A DNA stretch of 62,633 nucleotides from Alphaproteobacteria bacterium (GCA_024280895.1 JAJRPI010000041.1:1-62633), one strand, 5' to 3'; numbered from the stretch's first letter, positions 8,318-18,147 are shown. The notes: generated by a model not told the origin, from the letters alone. Translations and numbers: made by a program.

Positions 8318-9001
8318 ATGCGAATGATCCGGCGGTTTTTCTCCGTGATGCTATTGATTATTGTGTTGTTCTTTGCGCTCAATTTCAGCTGGACGCATGC
8401 TGGTGTGGCTTGGTTGGTGACCAAACCCGCGTGCCCCGCAAAGCTCATCGCGCTGGCAAAAAAGGATGTCGCCACCCTGTTTGGCAGCGCACGCGCTTCT
8501 CCTTTGTGGGTATGCGCAACAAGACCTTTGCTTGGTCTTGATATTTCACACGGCACAACGCGCAGCGCCCTGTTTTTGCCCTCTGTCATTGTCATTGGTA
8601 AAAAGGGGCCAAGACGAAATGTTATGGCGCATGAATATGCGCATGCAGAATTGGCGGCTCGCACCAGCGCTCTTTATGCTCTCATTCCCACCTGGTTTGA
8701 TGAGGGTCTGGCCATGCAGGTGGATTACCGGCGCGCTTATGCGCGAAAGGCACTGGCTCGCTATTTGAGGCGCCAAGGGGCGGAAAAACCGCGTCTCGAT
8801 GAGCTTACCTCCTCTTCTCGATTTTACAAGCGCGGCAAAGCCAGACTGCACTATGCCTTCGCTAATTGCGTTGTGAAAAACTGGCTCAGATCAAAGGGCG
8901 AGGCACAGCCACTGGGCTTGATACGCGACCTTGGGCGGGGCGTCTCTTTTCCCGTCGCGCAATTTCGCAAGTTCGAGCAAGCTTGCCAGAGCGCGCGATA
9001 A
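8318..9001 (+). CDS. Membrane-anchored gluzincin-like (HExxH) putative peptidase
   Basis: This 227-residue protein has one N-terminal transmembrane helix or uncleaved signal (residues 5-26) and an extracytoplasmic domain. It shows HEYAH (about residue 109), followed about 23 residues later by WFDEGLA. This is the HExxH...E zinc arrangement of MA-clan (gluzincin) peptidases. Six other Cys and basic patches are visible, but no known family name comes to mind. It is probably a periplasmic zinc peptidase or a remnant of that fold. GGGGAGAG precedes the ATG. The next gene encodes a ZIP-like metal transporter in the same direction 88 bases downstream, which may or may not be linked. Confidence 0.7.
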   Translation: MRMIRRFFSVMLLIIVLFFALNFSWTHAGVAWLVTKPACPAKLIALAKKDVATLFGSARASPLWVCATRPLLGLDISHGTTRSALFLPSVIVIGKKGPRRNVMAHEYAHAELAARTSALYALIPTWFDEGLAMQVDYRRAYARKALARYLRRQGAEKPRLDELTSSSRFYKRGKARLHYAFANCVVKNWLRSKGEAQPLGLIRDLGRGVSFPVAQFRKFEQACQSAR

Positions 9002-9089
9002 GGGGAGAATTTGCGCTCTGGTTCCAATTTTGTTTTATTTTATATATAAGAATAGCTCATTGCCCACCTCAATATATTTTGGATAGGAC

Positions 9090-9803
9090 ATGTTACTGGA
9101 AGTGATTATTGTAACCTTGTGTGCGGGACTTGCGATGCCGCTGGGTGCGATCATTGCGCATTTTGAACGGTTCAAATCAAAATGGCTTAAAGAAGAAGTT
9201 CAACATAGCGTCATGGCTTTTGGCGGTGGCGCACTATTGTCTGCTGTATCACTTGTTTTAGTCCCAGAAGGTATCGCAAATCTATCTCCGGTCTTTGCAG
9301 TAATCTGTTTTATCGCCGGTGGTTTGAGTTTTATGATGCTCGATATTTATCTGCACCAAAAGAGCACCCCTGCAAGCCAGCTCGCCGCGATGCTGGCTGA
9401 TTTTATTCCTGAATCAATCGCTTTGGGAGCGACTTTTTTGTCCGGGAGCGCTCATGCCTATTTGTTGGCCGCCCTGATTGGTCTGCAAAACCTGCCAGAA
9501 GGGTATAATGCCTTTCGTGAAATGGCTGGTTCCTCTACGTTGCGACCGGCGAAAATCATTCAAAAGTTTTTTGTGTTGGCTTTTCTTGGTCCCTTGACCG
9601 GTGTCGCCGGGTTCATTTGGTTGTCAAAAGATCCTGCCGCTATTTCCGCCATCATGTTGTTTGCCTCTGGCGGTATTTTATATGTCATATTTCAGGACAT
9701 AGCCCCGCAAGTGAAGCTGGATAAACGCTATGGTCCTCCAATGGGGGCTATATTGGGTTTTGTTCTGGGCATGGCCGGTTATATGATGAGCGCGAATGGC
9801 TGA
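9090..9803 (+). CDS. ZIP-like divalent metal transporter
   Basis: This is a 237-residue integral membrane protein with about seven or eight predicted helices. Metal-site signatures of the ZIP superfamily are present: DFIPESIALGATF in one helix and IGLQNLPEGYNAF in the next, supplying the paired E/N/E ligands, plus GGILYVIFQDIAPQ near the C-terminus. The family moves zinc, iron or other divalent cations into the cytoplasm. Specificity cannot be read here. The His-rich loop common in eukaryotic ZIPs is absent, which is normal for bacterial forms. A bidirectional terminator separates it from the convergent mrp gene. Confidence 0.82.
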   Translation: MLLEVIIVTLCAGLAMPLGAIIAHFERFKSKWLKEEVQHSVMAFGGGALLSAVSLVLVPEGIANLSPVFAVICFIAGGLSFMMLDIYLHQKSTPASQLAAMLADFIPESIALGATFLSGSAHAYLLAALIGLQNLPEGYNAFREMAGSSTLRPAKIIQKFFVLAFLGPLTGVAGFIWLSKDPAAISAIMLFASGGILYVIFQDIAPQVKLDKRYGPPMGAILGFVLGMAGYMMSANG

Positions 9804-9838
9804 GTTTTCGCCGTATATATTTGATCGACAGGCAATGA

Positions 9839-9867
9839 AAAAGGCAGGCCAAAATGACCTGCCTTTT
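9839..9867. terminator. Bidirectional terminator between the ZIP-like gene and mrp
   Basis: The stem GGCAGG/CCTGCC is flanked by AAAA on one side and TTTT on the other, so it can serve both convergent genes. Confidence 0.8.
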
Positions 9868-9892
9868 CAAGTTCTTGCCAATTAAAAAGCTT

Positions 9893-11074
9893 CTAGCTTT
9901 CCATGGTGATTTTGGTCTTTTTGCCTTCGCGTTTGGCTTTGTGGGCCTCGGCGTTTGTCCAGGCTTTCTCGGCGATTTCACTATAGATCTTGGCGTGCGG
10001 GCCATCGGGGTCTGAGACCACGACAGGCTGGCCGGAATCCGATTTTTCGCGGATATCCATATGTAGTGGAATTTCACCAAGGAACGGCACTTTGATGCGT
10101 TCGGCTTCTCGTTTGGCGCCGCCATGACCGAATATGTCTGAGCGCTCGCCACATGATGGGCAATTAAAATAGCTCATATTTTCGACAATGCCAAGCACAG
10201 GCACTTTCACCTGTTTGAACATATTAAGACCCTTGCGCGCATCAATCAGCGCCAGATCCTGAGGTGTTGAAACGATCACCGCACCAGCAAGAGGTACAGC
10301 TTGTGACATGGTCAATTGTGCATCGCCCGTTCCAGGAGGCATGTCGACAACCAGCACATCGAGCTCGCCCCAGGTTACAAATTGCAACATTTGGGTGAGC
10401 GCCGACATGACCATGGGGCCACGCCAGATCATGGGCGCATCTTCGTCAACCAAGAAGCCAATAGACATGACTTCCATACCAAACGCTTTCATTGGTTTGA
10501 TCTTATCGTTTTCAGCAGCTTCGGGGTTTTGTCCCTGCAAACCCAGAAGACGCGGGATGGACGGGCCGTAAATATCGGCGTCCAGAATGCCGGTGCGAAG
10601 TCCATTGGCCTGGAAGGACAGTGCCAGATTGATCGCGGTGGTTGATTTGCCAACACCGCCCTTGCCAGAGGCAACGGCAATGATGGATCCAATATTTGGC
10701 ATGGGGATCTGACCGCCAGTGCCACCAGAACCTGGTGCGCCAGCGCCAGCGCCGCCGCCGCCGGTTGAACAACTGCCGCCGCCGCCAGCACCTGCATCAG
10801 GAGCTGAAGCTTCTCCGGCGTCACGGTCTGCCGTCAAGGTCACAGCAACTGAATCGACGCCATCAATGCGGCCGACGATTTCTTCGGCAGCTTCGCGCAT
10901 AGGCTCAAGCTCTTTGGCGCGACCGGGCTCGACGCTAATGGCAAAATAGACTTTGCCCTTGTTAATGACGATTGGGGAGACAAGACCCAGCGATACGATA
11001 TCATCGTCCTGATCTGGTCCCTTGACTTTTTGCAGCATTTCAAGGACGCGGTCCTTGGTGAGATCGGTGCTCAT
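9893..11074 (-). CDS. apbC: Mrp/ApbC-family Fe-S cluster carrier ATPase
   Basis: This 393-residue cytoplasmic P-loop protein carries or inserts Fe-S clusters. The N-terminal MIP18/DUF59 domain (about residues 1-85) is joined by a Gly/Ser-rich linker (about 95-120) to the Mrp ATPase domain. Seen in that domain are the deviant Walker A GKGGVGKST, the switch DADIYGPSIPRLLG, DMPPGTGDAQLT, and FNCPSCGE, whose CxxC binds the bridging cluster. Length and order fit the family. The ATG at 11074 was chosen because the family sequence begins there and GGAG lies upstream; the 31 extra residues of the longer frame look unrelated. A convergent terminator follows. Confidence 0.93.
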   Translation of the reverse strand: MSTDLTKDRVLEMLQKVKGPDQDDDIVSLGLVSPIVINKGKVYFAISVEPGRAKELEPMREAAEEIVGRIDGVDSVAVTLTADRDAGEASAPDAGAGGGGSCSTGGGGAGAGAPGSGGTGGQIPMPNIGSIIAVASGKGGVGKSTTAINLALSFQANGLRTGILDADIYGPSIPRLLGLQGQNPEAAENDKIKPMKAFGMEVMSIGFLVDEDAPMIWRGPMVMSALTQMLQFVTWGELDVLVVDMPPGTGDAQLTMSQAVPLAGAVIVSTPQDLALIDARKGLNMFKQVKVPVLGIVENMSYFNCPSCGERSDIFGHGGAKREAERIKVPFLGEIPLHMDIREKSDSGQPVVVSDPDGPHAKIYSEIAEKAWTNAEAHKAKREGKKTKITMES

Positions 11075-11489
11075 TGGCGATATTACTCCCTGGGTGGCCT
11101 CATAATAGAGGCGTATTTTTTCACTCGACATAATGCAAGGCTTATGAGATCCCATATAGGCACTCAATTGCGGGCCGTCAATTGACGCTGTGACGCATTA
11201 AACCATCATTTAAACCTAGTAGTAGAAATACCCGACACCTGTTGTCAAGTATTTGGGGGGCGGCATATCAACTTATCTCGATTATTGCATATAATTATGG
11301 CTATGGAGAGCAATTTGCGCCGTTTGCGTGGACTAATCTCTCGCTGGGTTTCATAGTTTTGACGTAATAACCGCCTTTGAATTAAAATTCTTCTATTCTG
11401 GCTCGGGCAAATTAAATGCAATGACAGGTTTTTTTTGTCAGCCGTGGTTTTCTGTTAAGCCAGCCTTGGTTTTCTGTTAAGAAAGTGCA
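11075..11489. other. Divergent intergenic region between mrp and the penicillin-binding protein gene
   Basis: There is no gene over these 415 bases. The notable content is a near-perfect 21-base direct repeat at 11439-11459 and 11461-11481, directly before the penicillin-binding protein start at 11490. Otherwise I see only AT-rich promoter-like sequence. Confidence 0.6.
11439..11481 (+). repeat. Two 21-base direct repeats just before the penicillin-binding protein start
   Basis: CAGCCGTGGTTTTCTG.. at 11439 and CAGCCTTGGTTTTCTG.. at 11461 each end in TTAAG. There is one mismatch, and the repeat period is 22 bases (about two helical turns). The second copy ends 9 bases before the ATG. It could be an operator or a simple duplication. 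Confidence 0.7.
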
Positions 11490-13922
11490 ATGTTGAATCC
11501 AATTCGCTTGATAAATCGTCTGTTTGAATTCCTGGCCGAGGGACCTGCAAAGCTCATGCGGCTGCCGGTCGCGGTCATGGAGTTGATCCTTGATATCCGT
11601 TTTTGGATACGATTGGTGCTTTATACTATTGGCTCGTTTCTGTTGATCCTGACGCTGGCTTATGCCGCTCCTGCGATCTGGGCCCCCATGGCTCTGAAAT
11701 GGCTGGAGCCGCAACTCGACTATTTTGATCAGCGCTCGAAAGGCATTGGCATTTATAGTGCCCGCGGCGATTATCTGGGTATTTTTGACCCGCGTATGGA
11801 ACCCGACTTCAACTCTTCTTCAAAGACCATCGAATGGGAAAGCTTTACCGCCTATCCCGATCATAAGTCGGAGCATGTCGAGGTGGTGCCGCCTCATTAT
11901 TGGTCCTGTCTGCGCTATCTGGAAGATCGCAATCTTGGCAAGCCGATGATTAGTTTGCGCGCCGGCTTCCCATATATCCAGTTCGGCAATCTGTACGGCA
12001 TCGACCCGCAGGGCCTGATGCGCATGCCGCGCAAGGCTGTTTCCTATATTCTTGGCCAATCCAGTGGCGGCGGAGGCTCGACGATCGCCATGCAGTTGGC
12101 CCGCAGCTATTACGCATCACTGCCATCGCGCAAGGAAACCTATTTCGACAAGCTGAAACGTAAAACCTCGGAATGGTGGCTGGCGCCGATTATCCAATAC
12201 AAGCTGGTTACGGATGGTGATTTCGGGCTGCTGCAAAAATGGGCCGCCAATCATCTGCCGCTAGCGCAAAGGGTAGGGGGATCGCTTTACGGCGTTGGTC
12301 TCACCAGCCGCATTATCTTTGGCAAGCCGTCAAGTGAGATGACCAGGGCCGAGCAATTCGTGTTGGCTGCGGCCGTTAATCGTCCTATTCAGGTATTGGC
12401 CAGCAAAAACCCACGTATCAACAAGCGGCGTTTGCGCAATTGGCGCCACATCACGGCGATCCGGGCGCAACGATGTGTGAAGGCGCTGGTGGCTGACCGC
12501 CAAGAAGAAAAGAATTTGACGATTGCCTTGTCGACCATGTCCATAGATGTGCCGCAAGCAAAGCTCGCTCCGGACAAGGAAGCCGAGTTGAAACTTTTAA
12601 CACGCTCGCAAGGAGTTATTCGTAATAATCCGGTGCGTCGGGCCAATCATTTTGCGCCGTCCAGCCGTTTTGGTGCGCGGGCTGAAATGGTGGATTTATA
12701 TGGTCACGAGTGGCGTAACTATGTTGCCCGCGTCGACCTGACGCTCAATTCGGCTCAAAATATTCGCTTTCGCGAAAAACTCGCCAAGCGGCTTGGCAAG
12801 CTCAATAGCAAATATCGCAGCAAGCTTGACCGGCGTTATACGCTGGACGTGCTGGCCAGAAAACGCGGCAAGCGTCTGCCAGATATTATTGTCGCGGCTG
12901 CCGATGAAAACGGTAATATCGTGCGCTATTTTGAAGCCGGGCAAAATGCTCATTATTTCGGCTCCAGCCTCGCCAGAGACAGGCTGTCTGGACGCTATGA
13001 ACGCGACCGCGAGGGCCGTGCTGTCGCCTCAGTTGCTAAAATGATCGGAGCCATCCTTATTGCCAATGATGGCGAGGACACGCCTGACAGCAAATATCTC
13101 GATACCGATGCGCCAAAGAAGGGTCTGGAAACCTGTCGCCGCAAGGGCGGTAATCGGCGCTTGCGGCGCGCCGAGACGGTATTTGCATGCTCGATGTCGC
13201 AGCCATTGGTCAATCGTTTGTTCAAGCTGGGGCAGGGAGTGGTGCGCCAAAGCGTCGACCGGTTTGGCTTCAATATGCCCTTTGCCAGGAAAAAAGAAGA
13301 TGAAACACCGCCCTCAACGGCGGTGGCCCATGGCTTGATCACTGGCAGCCCACAAAAAGTGCATCATCTAGCCTCGGTTATTCTTGCCTCTCTGACGGGG
13401 CGGGGATCAAAGCCTGTGAGTCTGCCGACCATTATTGCCAATCACTCGCAAACCTCGCGCAAGAGCACTGAATATAACAAGCTTGAAAACACCAGCGATA
13501 TCATTCCAGATGGGGTGATCGAGCCAGCCGGACGCGCCATGTTGCGCAAATTGCTGTCAGCGCCACTTTGTTATGAAGTTAATGGCAAGCGTCACGGCAC
13601 CCTTAAAAGCGTGAGCAAATGGTGTGCAAACCGACGTAAAAATATCCAGTTACATTTTGCCAAAACCGGTACGCAGACGACCGCTGACGCTGATACGACC
13701 GTTGATGTCTGGGCAGCAGGCGGCGTGCAGTTTACCTCAGGCAAGAGCTATTCTTACGTCATTCTTGTGGGGTCTGGGTCTGTTAGCGAGCCGCTGGGTT
13801 ATCGTCTTCACTCAAGCCAGTTGGCTGCCCCCCTATTAGGTGTTTTGATGAAGGATCTGGAACAGCTCGCCGCGCCCGTGCAAGCCGCGATTGCACCAAA
13901 AAATGATAATAAAACACAGTAA
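11490..13922 (+). CDS. Divergent class A penicillin-binding protein (glycosyltransferase family 51 plus transpeptidase)
   Basis: This 810-residue inner-membrane protein is predicted to polymerise and cross-link peptidoglycan in the periplasm. One transmembrane helix (about residues 37-62) is followed by a GT51 domain. That domain has LEDRN (catalytic Glu region), GGGGSTIAMQLARSYY, a KRKTSEWWLAPIIQYKL segment and a second acidic motif near MTRAEQFVLAAAV. The C-terminal half has penicillin-binding motifs: SVAK for SxxK (about residue 513), a weak SMS in place of SxN, and AKTGTQT for KTG. The GT51 part is clearly divergent, for example LEDRN instead of EDRRF. It lies upstream of a giant coiled-coil membrane protein in the same direction, so the two may function together. 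Confidence 0.82.
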   Translation: MLNPIRLINRLFEFLAEGPAKLMRLPVAVMELILDIRFWIRLVLYTIGSFLLILTLAYAAPAIWAPMALKWLEPQLDYFDQRSKGIGIYSARGDYLGIFDPRMEPDFNSSSKTIEWESFTAYPDHKSEHVEVVPPHYWSCLRYLEDRNLGKPMISLRAGFPYIQFGNLYGIDPQGLMRMPRKAVSYILGQSSGGGGSTIAMQLARSYYASLPSRKETYFDKLKRKTSEWWLAPIIQYKLVTDGDFGLLQKWAANHLPLAQRVGGSLYGVGLTSRIIFGKPSSEMTRAEQFVLAAAVNRPIQVLASKNPRINKRRLRNWRHITAIRAQRCVKALVADRQEEKNLTIALSTMSIDVPQAKLAPDKEAELKLLTRSQGVIRNNPVRRANHFAPSSRFGARAEMVDLYGHEWRNYVARVDLTLNSAQNIRFREKLAKRLGKLNSKYRSKLDRRYTLDVLARKRGKRLPDIIVAAADENGNIVRYFEAGQNAHYFGSSLARDRLSGRYERDREGRAVASVAKMIGAILIANDGEDTPDSKYLDTDAPKKGLETCRRKGGNRRLRRAETVFACSMSQPLVNRLFKLGQGVVRQSVDRFGFNMPFARKKEDETPPSTAVAHGLITGSPQKVHHLASVILASLTGRGSKPVSLPTIIANHSQTSRKSTEYNKLENTSDIIPDGVIEPAGRAMLRKLLSAPLCYEVNGKRHGTLKSVSKWCANRRKNIQLHFAKTGTQTTADADTTVDVWAAGGVQFTSGKSYSYVILVGSGSVSEPLGYRLHSSQLAAPLLGVLMKDLEQLAAPVQAAIAPKNDNKTQ

Positions 13923-14243
13923 CTTGCCCCAAAATTTGTCTTGGCTTGCCCGTACACGTCATTGGGTGCTATTTGTGGCTGGATATTGGGGGTATTTACT
14001 GGATCAGTGGCTGGTCAGTTTAAAGACTTGGATTTGTCACGAAACAGCCTAATTGGCAGACTATAAAGAGGGTTGTGTAACTGGGGGGCGAGGCTAGAGA
14101 GGCAGCATTATTGAGCTGTTCTATCGTGGTTTTTCCCTGTTTTAACCGGTTTCTTGATGCATATTCGGTCTTTGATCGGTATGAATACGCGGGAACATCG
14201 CTTGCAATGGTGGCATGGAGCGATGGTACAAAGGAGCTTTCCT
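13923..14243. other. Gap between the penicillin-binding protein and the giant coiled-coil gene
   Basis: No gene or strong hairpin is seen in 321 bases. A GTG start at 14244 preceded by AAAGGAG makes this the likely promoter/leader for the next gene; an in-frame ATG at 14154 is the alternative start. Confidence 0.5.
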
Positions 14244-17200
14244 GTGCTTGAGTGGTTGTTGCGAAAAATTTTCGGGATCAAAAAACCCCTTTCACGCAAG
14301 GATACGGCGCGTCATGCAACGGTCCTTGTCGAGGCAGGTGATGACCGTGCGTCTGATCAGCGTGTGGCTGACCGCCGCGTCGAGGAACCGTCCCTTGGCA
14401 AATCCGCCAGAGCCTCATCAGACGATCAAAATGCCCTCACAGCAGATGTTGGACCAGAGCCGCTTGTTGCCGATATTCGTTTGCAGCCGGGCTCATCTGG
14501 TAAATCTGACGGTCAGTATTTGACTGATAATCGCACGCCTGCTGATAGCGGCGACAGTGAAAAGGTCCATATTTTTAATTTCCGCGCCTGGTTCTATGCT
14601 GACCCGGTGAAGGCATCACTGACCCTTGGTCTGGCCTTTTTGTCCTGGCTTGCCACTTATACCGGCATGCTGGAGCTCATTCAGGCCAATTCGGGTTCTG
14701 TGGATATTGGCTCGCGCGTTGCTATCGCCTTTGCGGTCATGATGCTGATGTTGATGATCCTTTACCTGCTAGATAGTCTTTATGCTGGCGGCACACCCAC
14801 CTGGATCAAGCCCTTGTTTGTGTTTGGATATCTGTTCCTGACACTGATTTCGGTGGGCTTTGGTTTCGGTTTTTACTGGAAATATCTTGAAGCCCAGACG
14901 GAGGCGACCCGTTCTGCCGAAAGTGCCGTTTCGCAAGTGCAAGTGGCCTTGCAGATCGGCCAGACGCGGCTTGAACAATTACAGGGCACCTTTGTACAGC
15001 TGACCACTTTGTCGACGCGCAAAGCGACGCAAGAACGCGATCACGGCAATAGTTGTCCCAATTCAAAACCTGGCGAGGGGCCGCGTATGCGGCTACGCGA
15101 TAGCGACAGTCAAAAATTCGGCTATGCGGCTGAATATATTACAAATCGGGCTGGGAGCGTTAAAACCGATCTCAATGCTCTTAATGGCGATTTGACAAAA
15201 GTCGTCAGCCGAGATGCCTCGACCATTGGCAAGGATGGCACGCGCAATAAGTTTCTACGCGCTCTTGGTCGCAAGCTGGATTTGACGATTGCCCGCTTTA
15301 ATACGCTGCGCACTGATCCACAATTGCGCCAGTTCCGCGATAATTTTGACAAGCGCGCCAGTACGACCCAGTTCCCCACTGGCCGCGGTGGCACATTCCG
15401 TTGTCCAGACGTGCAGTTGCAGACGGCACTGCGCGGTGTCGTGCGGGCCATAGACGATATTCCAGAAATTAAAAATCCCAAGATCGCCGCAGTGGAAGGA
15501 TCCGAAGCCGTTATCGAGGCGTTCAGGCGCCTTGCGGTAACACTTGCTGCGCTGCCAACATTGAAATTGCCACCCAGCCCCGACGAGTTGCGTAAAGCCC
15601 GCAAGCAGGCGATCAGTGCCGGGCGCCGGGTCGAGGTTTCCAACATTGATGCCGGTCTGTCGAAGCGTGACTATATCCCGCTTTCAGCTGCCGTATTTGT
15701 AGATCTGTGTATTTTGCTGATTTCGCTCAATCGCAGCTATGATCATTTGCAGCGTATTCAGTCGTCGGTTTCACGCGCCCGCGCCAGTAAATTTGGCGGC
15801 ACCATGCTGGATATTTTCGAGGCCCATAAAAACAAGATTTCCGAAGAAATGCTGGAGATCTTTCATAATGCTGAATTTGAGTATGGGCGCGATTACTATC
15901 TCGCGGTGCCATTGGTCAAAGGGTCGCAAAAGGCCCTTTTGAGCGAGCGTCTGGATCGCAATATTGAAGAGGGCTATCGCTCAGAACGAGATGATTATGA
16001 TCGGGCAATTAAAAATCTGGAAAAGGAAATGGTGGGGCTAGCCTCGTTTAAAATCCAGAACGAGGAACTGCAAGCCAGAAAACTGACGCGCGAACATGCT
16101 GACACCTGCCGTAGCCATAATATGTTGATTAGTAACAGTAAACAGCTTCGTGCAAGCTATAAAACTGACACCGAAGAACAGTTCAACAGGCGTGCCGACG
16201 TTGTTCAGGTTGTTGGAGAGCTGGGAAAAACCACGACCTATTTCAAGCTTTTGCAAAGACAAGAAGACAAGCTTGCCGGACCTCTGGCGCGGATTGTGGC
16301 GATTGAAAAAGAAATAGATGAGCTGAAAAAGAAACGCACCACCAATCTTAAGCTGGAGCGCGATGAGATCAAGGGGCAATTGTCTACCGGTTATGCCCAT
16401 GATATTGCTAAGGAATCTCGATTTCTTTCTAATCTGTGCATCAGCCTTGAAGCCAATGGTATTTTACATCTAGCCAGCATATGGCCTTTGCAAAGTGTTG
16501 TTCGTTCCCAATTGAAACGCCATGATAGTCGCTATTATGCTGAAGGGCGTCAGTACCGTGTCTATCGCTTCCGCAAGGTGGCCGATACGCAAAGTCAAAT
16601 GGTGTTGGATCTCATCATGGAGGCCGTCAAACGTTCACAAGAAAGCGGTGATTTGAACGATAATGCTCAAACCGTTTTAGCGCAAAACGATATTGCGACC
16701 GCGGTCGATCAGGCCCTTCACGAACAGCGCGAGAGCCATCGTCAGCAGCTAAAGGAGCGTGATGAGCAAGAGAGCAAACAGCAATTACAGCAGGCAAAAG
16801 ACGAGATCGAAAGACTGAAAACAGAGCAGGCCGTGACGATGGAGGCTGTCAAACGGGCTGGGTCTCCAATCAATAAGGATAATGCGGACGACGCTGAAAT
16901 CATCACGATGAAAGAAATGTCGCCAGCTGCCATTAGCCGGGCCAATCGCGGGTTGCGGAGCCATTTTGAGGGCATAGCCGGTGTGGAAGTGCCAGGAGAG
17001 CAGCTTGCTGATCTTATTGCAAAAAGTGATAGTGATCGCATTGGCAAACAAGTATTTGCCGAACCGGTGTCCGTGCCTGGTGAGCCTGTTGTAATTGACG
17101 GGCAAAAAACACCTGGTGTCGTGTCGAAAATGTTTGGCGGGTTTTCATCCTTTGGCAAAAAATCTGCTGACGACAATCGCTCGCTTGCGAGTAGTAAAGC

Positions 17201-18080
17201 AAAGAGGGATACCAAGTCCAGTCGAGATGGCGAGGTCAACACGGCGTCGCTGGATCTGCTTGAGGATCCCCCCAAAAGTCCTGATCTGAGTGCAGACCCG
17301 GTCGATAACACCGATAAAGATATTGAAGAAGATCTTCCAGCGGCTGCTTTGGAGGCTGAGCCAGTGTTGGCAATCGAGAGCGAACAAACTAGCGAGCTTG
17401 AAGCGAGCCTCAGCACTCCTGAAGCGCTCGCAAGCGATTTGAATGAGCAGGAAGAGGAGCCCTTTGTTGCTGTTAAGCCAATAACGGAACCGGCCGAATC
17501 AGCCACGTCGATCCTTTCACGATTGAGCGCGGGGGAAAAGAAAAAGCCCCGTGAACGTCAAGCAAATGAAGATAGTTTGCTACCAGCCAAGCCAGAGCCG
17601 CGTGAAGAACGGCCTGCTCGTGAAGAACGGCCAGCGCGTGAAGAATCCAGGCCTGCGCGAGAAGAGCGGCCAGCGCGTGAAGCAAGGCTTGCCCGTGAAG
17701 CGCTAGAGCAATCGGATCGCTTGAGTAATGACCCTGTGTCTGCACGTATCGCGGAATTGAAAAAGGGCTTGCAAGAGCAGGAAATTGGTCGCAGCGGCGA
17801 TGTCATTGCAAAAAACGACCAGACCTCAGGGCAAAGAGCATTGACGGACCCTGTGATATTGGGACCAGGAGATGCCAGCCAGGACCTTGGTTCAATGCTA
17901 ATGGCGCAGATGAACGCCAAACCAAAAGGCTCAGATGACGAGCCCTCAGAGGCTGACGACTTCAAGGAAGGCGCTATGCCGGGCTTTTTGAAGGGCGATG
18001 ATTTTCTTGATGAAGCGTCCGAAGATTTGAAGGCGCAGAGCTTGGCGAAGCGATTTAGCCCAAATCGCGACAAAAAGTAG
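14244..18080 (+). CDS. Giant membrane protein with long coiled-coil and low-complexity tail, function unknown
   Basis: I do not recognise this 1278-residue protein. An N-terminal hydrophilic region (about 1-120) is followed by three hydrophobic helices (about 122-146, 155-178, 186-213). A roughly 260-residue mostly helical region comes next, then a fourth helix (about 475-496, PLSAAVFVDLCILLISLNR). From about 500 to 870 the sequence is rich in Glu, Lys, Gln and Arg and strongly coiled-coil-like. The tail is acidic and disordered, with imperfect repeats of PAREER (about residues 1119-1152). The GTG at 14244 is chosen because AAGGAG lies 7 bases upstream. It follows the divergent penicillin-binding protein gene, so a structural role at the envelope is plausible but unproven. 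A strong terminator follows. Confidence 0.75.
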   Translation: MLEWLLRKIFGIKKPLSRKDTARHATVLVEAGDDRASDQRVADRRVEEPSLGKSARASSDDQNALTADVGPEPLVADIRLQPGSSGKSDGQYLTDNRTPADSGDSEKVHIFNFRAWFYADPVKASLTLGLAFLSWLATYTGMLELIQANSGSVDIGSRVAIAFAVMMLMLMILYLLDSLYAGGTPTWIKPLFVFGYLFLTLISVGFGFGFYWKYLEAQTEATRSAESAVSQVQVALQIGQTRLEQLQGTFVQLTTLSTRKATQERDHGNSCPNSKPGEGPRMRLRDSDSQKFGYAAEYITNRAGSVKTDLNALNGDLTKVVSRDASTIGKDGTRNKFLRALGRKLDLTIARFNTLRTDPQLRQFRDNFDKRASTTQFPTGRGGTFRCPDVQLQTALRGVVRAIDDIPEIKNPKIAAVEGSEAVIEAFRRLAVTLAALPTLKLPPSPDELRKARKQAISAGRRVEVSNIDAGLSKRDYIPLSAAVFVDLCILLISLNRSYDHLQRIQSSVSRARASKFGGTMLDIFEAHKNKISEEMLEIFHNAEFEYGRDYYLAVPLVKGSQKALLSERLDRNIEEGYRSERDDYDRAIKNLEKEMVGLASFKIQNEELQARKLTREHADTCRSHNMLISNSKQLRASYKTDTEEQFNRRADVVQVVGELGKTTTYFKLLQRQEDKLAGPLARIVAIEKEIDELKKKRTTNLKLERDEIKGQLSTGYAHDIAKESRFLSNLCISLEANGILHLASIWPLQSVVRSQLKRHDSRYYAEGRQYRVYRFRKVADTQSQMVLDLIMEAVKRSQESGDLNDNAQTVLAQNDIATAVDQALHEQRESHRQQLKERDEQESKQQLQQAKDEIERLKTEQAVTMEAVKRAGSPINKDNADDAEIITMKEMSPAAISRANRGLRSHFEGIAGVEVPGEQLADLIAKSDSDRIGKQVFAEPVSVPGEPVVIDGQKTPGVVSKMFGGFSSFGKKSADDNRSLASSKAKRDTKSSRDGEVNTASLDLLEDPPKSPDLSADPVDNTDKDIEEDLPAAALEAEPVLAIESEQTSELEASLSTPEALASDLNEQEEEPFVAVKPITEPAESATSILSRLSAGEKKKPRERQANEDSLLPAKPEPREERPAREERPAREESRPAREERPAREARLAREALEQSDRLSNDPVSARIAELKKGLQEQEIGRSGDVIAKNDQTSGQRALTDPVILGPGDASQDLGSMLMAQMNAKPKGSDDEPSEADDFKEGAMPGFLKGDDFLDEASEDLKAQSLAKRFSPNRDKK

Positions 18081-18107
18081 CGTTTTTCAAAGTCAAAAAA
18101 TTATAAT

Positions 18108-18147
18108 AAAAAATCGCACGCAATATCAATTGCTTGCGATTTTTTTT
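18108..18147 (+). terminator. Rho-independent terminator
   Basis: The stem AAAATCGCA/TGCGATTTT, with an inner GCAAT/ATTGC stem, is followed by a run of Ts. It ends the giant coiled-coil gene. Confidence 0.85.

Noticed and set aside
16742-17506. Long antisense frame (254 codons) opposite the giant coiled-coil gene
   Set aside because: Ser/Ala-rich complement of the Glu/Lys-rich coding strand; typical shadow of a GC-biased gene, with no domain or ribosome site.
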